Assembly: GCF_000485595.1 (NCBI RefSeq)
Contig: NW_014577136.1
Location: forward strand, 275,325 to 310,295
Source of the DNA: Priapulus caudatus
Taxonomy: Eukaryota; Priapulida; Priapulimorpha; Priapulimorphida; Priapulidae
Length of the DNA stretch: 34,971 nucleotides
Direction: 5' to 3'
The translations under genes were made by a program, and so were the position numbers. This document shows, piece by piece, positions 31,761-34,971 of the stretch; the stretch's first letter is position 1; the number at the start of each line of letters is the position of its first letter. The notes under the pieces are model-generated. The model worked only from the letters and a program-made list of their open reading frames with translations, was not told the origin of the DNA and searched no databases.

Positions 31761-31931
31761 TGTTAGGCAGCAGCTCAAACGCTGCGCAGTTGAGCACCTT
31801 GAAGCCATAGCCCTCGCAGTGATGCTCGTTAACGGAGACAGAGTTAACGTAGAGCGGAAGTTCGCCCGTGTTGCGCAGAGTTATCTTGCGCTGCACCGGA
31901 AACATGGGCGTTATCTTGTGACTGAGAGTTT
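31739..31931 (-). CDS. TMEM131-like exon, CEGYGFKVLNC domain (clean)
   Basis: A 193-nt exon, 2 nt + 63 codons + 2 nt, between acceptor CTTGACGTTGCAG and donor GTGAGT. It reads TLSHKITPMFPVQRKITLRN, TGELPLYVNSVSVNEHHCEG, YGFKVLNCAAFELLPNKTQH. Human TMEM131 has LKRTFKVENTGQLQIHIETI...SCEGYGFKVVNCQEFTLSAN. The near-identical CEGYGFKV(L/V)NC makes this the strongest identification in the window. Spliced to exon 31061-31294 it gives MTIAFTPDFT, as in the family. NKT is a likely glycosylation site. Confidence 0.95.
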
Positions 31932-32072
31932 CTGCAACGTCAAGATCGCAATTACTATCATATTTTTTCGTAAGTGTCGTCGTTTATAACAATAATAATA
32001 ATGATGATACTAATAATAATAATAAACCCAACAACAATAATTTCGATGAAAATTGTAAAGGAATGTGTTCAA

Positions 32073-32074
<2 letters not shown>

Positions 32075-32135
<61 letters not shown>
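32075..32135. repeat. (CT)n microsatellite at the F-D junction
   Basis: Pure CT dinucleotides. Left is block F (...GAATGTGTTCAATAT), right is block D. In the second F copy the same left sequence runs into block G instead. Confidence 0.97.
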
Positions 32136-32138
<3 letters not shown>

Positions 32139-32905
32139 CATGTTTGCTTGCCTTCTCAAATACCTGATGTTATCCACCATATATTAGACATTAAATGAGA
32201 TTATATTAATTCATGATAAGCACAAATATATCAACCTTTCAATGCCAGAAATAATACACTTAGTCCTAACATTACTGCGAGAAGCGATATAATTAGGCCG
32301 ACATTAAGGTGCACTCACAGGATCTGTGTCTATAAGCTCTGTGTTGTGTTGTCGCGTAAGTTGAATGCCACTACCCTTCTCTACTCCCTTCAGTTCTACC
32401 ACTGTGTTGCGCTGGTTACAACTAAACTCTTTGAAAATGATCTGAAAAGACAAAACGGCGGTGTTATATATTTGAGAGGGTCTAGACCTACCTACACAAC
32501 AAACAGCTTTCATTGGACAGTGTATTATACATATATATGTAAATACACATACACACACACACACATATATATATATATATTAATTTTGTGCATATATACA
32601 GCCCCTCCATGACTGATTCGCTGAGTCCATGGGGCTGAAGTTAAAAACAAGCATAAACAAACTGGAGCATAATGGATAACATTAAAATGACACTGTCTAA
32701 TTTGCATATATTTTTTTACTCTACCTACTATCTGTACATAGCACTTTGACACTGAAAGCACTCATTCAGCTTAAAATCCTCAGTCACATACGGACCGTAG
32801 AACTACTCACGTGGAATTCATAGAACTAATCCTTCAAGATTATAATGTATAAAAACCAGACTATTCATTGGGTCTATAAGAGAATGTATACTCACATCTA
32901 CAACG
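32136..32905. repeat. Block D, second copy
   Basis: Same order as 6134-6905, ending in one unit of the 43-45 bp minisatellite before an abrupt switch at about 32905 into block F sequence (GGCCGGCGCACATC). Confidence 0.9.
32319..32441 (-). CDS. TMEM131-like exon (clean)
   Basis: A 123-nt, 41-codon exon, phase 0 at both ends, between acceptor TTTTGTCTTTTCAG and donor GTGAGT. It reads IIFKEFSCNQRNTVVELKGV then EKGSGIQLTRQHNTELIDTD and P. It aligns with human TMEM131 IELAIKSWHIIGDGLSIELVAVERG. It joins TNPVD of exon 8581-8681 upstream and LVLKPGHF of exon 18492-18596 downstream without phase conflict. In this copy it sits next to the wrong neighbours. Confidence 0.85.
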
Positions 32906-33028
32906 GGCCGGCGCACATCCATCATACCTAGTCTAATTTGAAACATGGCGCGGAGACATTCGTGAAGAACAAAAGAAACACAAAAGACATCTCAGCCAGA
33001 AACTGGCGCGGCGCACAATCGCATTTAC

Positions 33029-33274
33029 CTGTCCGTACTCGAATACGACGCGCGCGAGGACGGCAGAACAATGCACGAGACGCTCATGAAAGCTAACGAG
33101 CGAGTAGTAGGGATCCGGCTCCAGGGTGGTGCGCGCAGCATCCGGCGCACTTCGCGATCATGGCGCGGGAAGGGTTGCGATGATAGTCGTGTTCAGTGGG
33201 ATCGCGGGACTCGTGCGCAAATGCAGCAGCGCTGGCGCCCGGACATGTAAAACGCTCCGGACAATTACGTGAAC
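33029..33274 (-). pseudogene. Second copy of transmembrane exon 31061-31294 (frameshifted)
   Basis: 246 nt against 234. AMIAKCAG is still readable, but the acceptor region (CTCCGCGG) and frame are disrupted at several places. Read-error-like. Confidence 0.65.
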
Positions 33275-33750
33275 CGCGGAGAGGAGGAAGAAAACACGAC
33301 TCATTTACGTCTGTGCGTGCGTGCGTCGTGCGTTGCATCTTGATGCTTATCGTAGAATTGATTATTTATGTATTATGTCGTTATCGTCACCCGTGCTTAT
33401 GTCTACCGTGAACATCGCAGCGAAACTGCTTCACGGCATCATTACGGAGGCCGTGAAATTACTCACGCGATCGCCCCGCGCCATCTTGTATGCTTTAGAC
33501 GCATCGGCAGGTATCTCGTAAATAACGGTACTTACGACGTCTACATTAATTCTGTGCTTCGAAACTCCGTCGAATGATTCATTCGCTGAAAAGTTTGCAA
33601 GGCAAGATTTAACGTAGAACATACAGTCATTACGTTTGTCGGCGTGATTTCTACATCGAAACTGGTTCTCCGGAACGAAGGAGTCGAACCCGCTGAAGGT
33701 GAACTCCTGCGATCGTGCATTGTTGAACGTTTCGAACATTTGTTACTCAC

Positions 33751-33960
33751 GCTATACGTCATTATAGTGATGCTGCGTCTTCGTTCAAGGCAGCAGACTC
33801 AAAGGCTGCGCAGTGAGCACCTTTGAAGCCATAGGCCCTCGCAGTTGAATGCTCGTTAACGGAGACAGAGTTAACGTTAGACGGAAGATTCGCCCGTGTG
33901 CGCCAGAGCTTATCGTTCGCTGGCACCGAAACATGGGCTGTATCTTTGTGCTGGGAGGTT
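33751..33960 (-). pseudogene. Second copy of exon 31739-31931 (frameshifted)
   Basis: 210 nt against 193, donor GTGAGT kept. NVNSVSVNEHS and YGFK are readable in one frame, broken by extra bases. It lies next to block G, which is the order the gene needs. Confidence 0.65.
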
Positions 33961-34114
33961 CTGCAACATGGCAAGATCGCAGATTACTATTCATTATTTT
34001 TTTTTTGCAAGGTGTCGTCGTTTATAACAATAATATATGATGGATATAATAATTAAAATAAACCCAAGCAACAAAATTATCGACTTGAAAATTTGTAAAA
34101 GGAATGTGTTCAAT

Positions 34115-34971
34115 TACCATCCTGTAAGAAATATTCCCCATACCATGACATGCCCTCATGCACGCACGCACACACAATCACACACAGAATGCACAAAGCC
34201 GCACGCAAAACCACGCCGCGTACAATGAGGCCAACACACGCAAACCACCCGACCCTTTAAAACGCATTATTATTATTAGTTATCTCATCATTATTATTAT
34301 TGTTATAAACGACGACACTTGTTGCAAAAAATAGCTATGATATAAATTATCGGCGATGCTTCTCTGATGTTACTGACGTACAAACGCACAACAACTCCTA
34401 GCGAGCCCTCACGCCAACAGCGAGAACGCCCACTGTTTCCGCGTACGCACACACACCCACACACACACACCACACACACACACACCAACACATAGACATG
34501 GACAATACACTACACATACACACATACATAAGCAACCACACGACACACGAACCATACACAGACACACGACACACCGTCACACCCACAACCCGTGGAATAA
34601 AGGAATTGCAAAAGTCACTATATTAAACACTAGTTACTGCGGGATTGCCAAGTATGGGACATAGAATACACAGATCACAACAACCGACGTAGGACACGAG
34701 CCTACTACTCAATAAATCACTGGAAACAAAACAGTGATATCAACCAGGATTTTCCTATAACTTATCAGAAATGTTCGCCAAAGGCTCATATCCATGCCGG
34801 ACTACACAATTTCATCACGAGAATCTTGTGAAAAAGACTGCGTCTGACGACAGCGTCATTTACCCATTTGTTACACACAAGCCATCAAAGATAGTGCATG
34901 TGCATGTCCTTTGTAAAGGCACTCAGGACTGCACCACAATGAACTCGTAAATCATAGTGAATAGTCCTCTT
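34115..34971. repeat. Block G, second copy, running off the window
   Basis: A noisy repeat of 18717-19360, including the CA-rich tract and GTGGAATAAAGGAATTGCAAAAG. An extra 100-200 bp (34250-34440) with ATTATT and a GCGTTTGTACGTCAGTAACATC segment is absent from copy 1. It ends in TAGTGAATAGTCCTCTT, matching about 19360 in copy 1. Confidence 0.85.

Noticed and set aside
1-34971. tRNA, rRNA, viral or toxin genes
   Set aside because: None recognised on either strand; no cloverleaf or conserved rRNA core, and no viral or toxin family motifs seen by eye.

Overview
This is eukaryotic, almost certainly invertebrate metazoan, genomic DNA. It has split genes with GT-AG introns, large micro-, mini- and satellite arrays, fold-back elements and one 25-N scaffold gap. 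I see no bacterial operon, rRNA or CRISPR array and recognised no tRNA. I cannot name the species.

The only gene I recognise is a TMEM131-family gene (ER/secretory-pathway, single-pass membrane protein with repeated PapD-like/Ig-like domains; linked in worms and mammals to collagen secretion). It is on the minus strand and broken into about 14 recognisable exons. I found it by reading exons between AG and GT splice sites, checking that exon phases join, and comparing with the human TMEM131 sequence as I remember it; no search was run. Most of the listed long open frames are not genes. They are simple-sequence or satellite translations.

Layout on the plus strand. 1-163: perfect inverted repeat. 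293-2640 (block A): exons at 589-724, 1118-1235 and 2004-2106. 2640-4655 (block B): 22-bp intronic satellite with an embedded fold-back element. 4660-6050 (block C) and 6050-6880 (block D): noisy exons. 6880-8580: 43-45 bp minisatellite. 8581-11915: exons 8581-8681, 9549-9729, 10785-10883 and 11723-11915. 11916-17174: mostly unassigned, with one candidate exon at 15722-15967. 17175-17199: N gap. 17200-18715: second copy of C. 18717-19590 (block G) leads into exon 19591-19712, followed by exons 20474-20646 and 22572-22679. 21528-21734: MITE-like element. 23216-24263: 1-kb palindrome. 24343-26700: second copy of A. 26690-30560: second, longer copy of B. 30790-32070 (block F): the transmembrane exons. 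32075-32900: second copy of D. 32910-34110: second copy of F. 34115-34971: second copy of G.

The exon order needed by the protein is, in plus coordinates, F-G-(20-24 kb segment)-A-B-C-D-E-(8.6-11.9 kb segment). The window holds this order in overlapping, partly swapped pieces. At a (CT)n tract all four joins C-D, C-G, F-D and F-G occur, although only C-D and F-G fit the gene. Paired copies carry different small indels, and where one copy breaks frame the other often keeps it. Unpolished long-read gap filling or mis-joined haplotypes explains this better than many pseudogenes, but a real partial duplication is not excluded.

The most interesting biology is that at least five or six tandem arrays begin inside exon ends and contain the splice site in each unit, so arrays of decoy 5' or 3' splice sites sit next to real ones.
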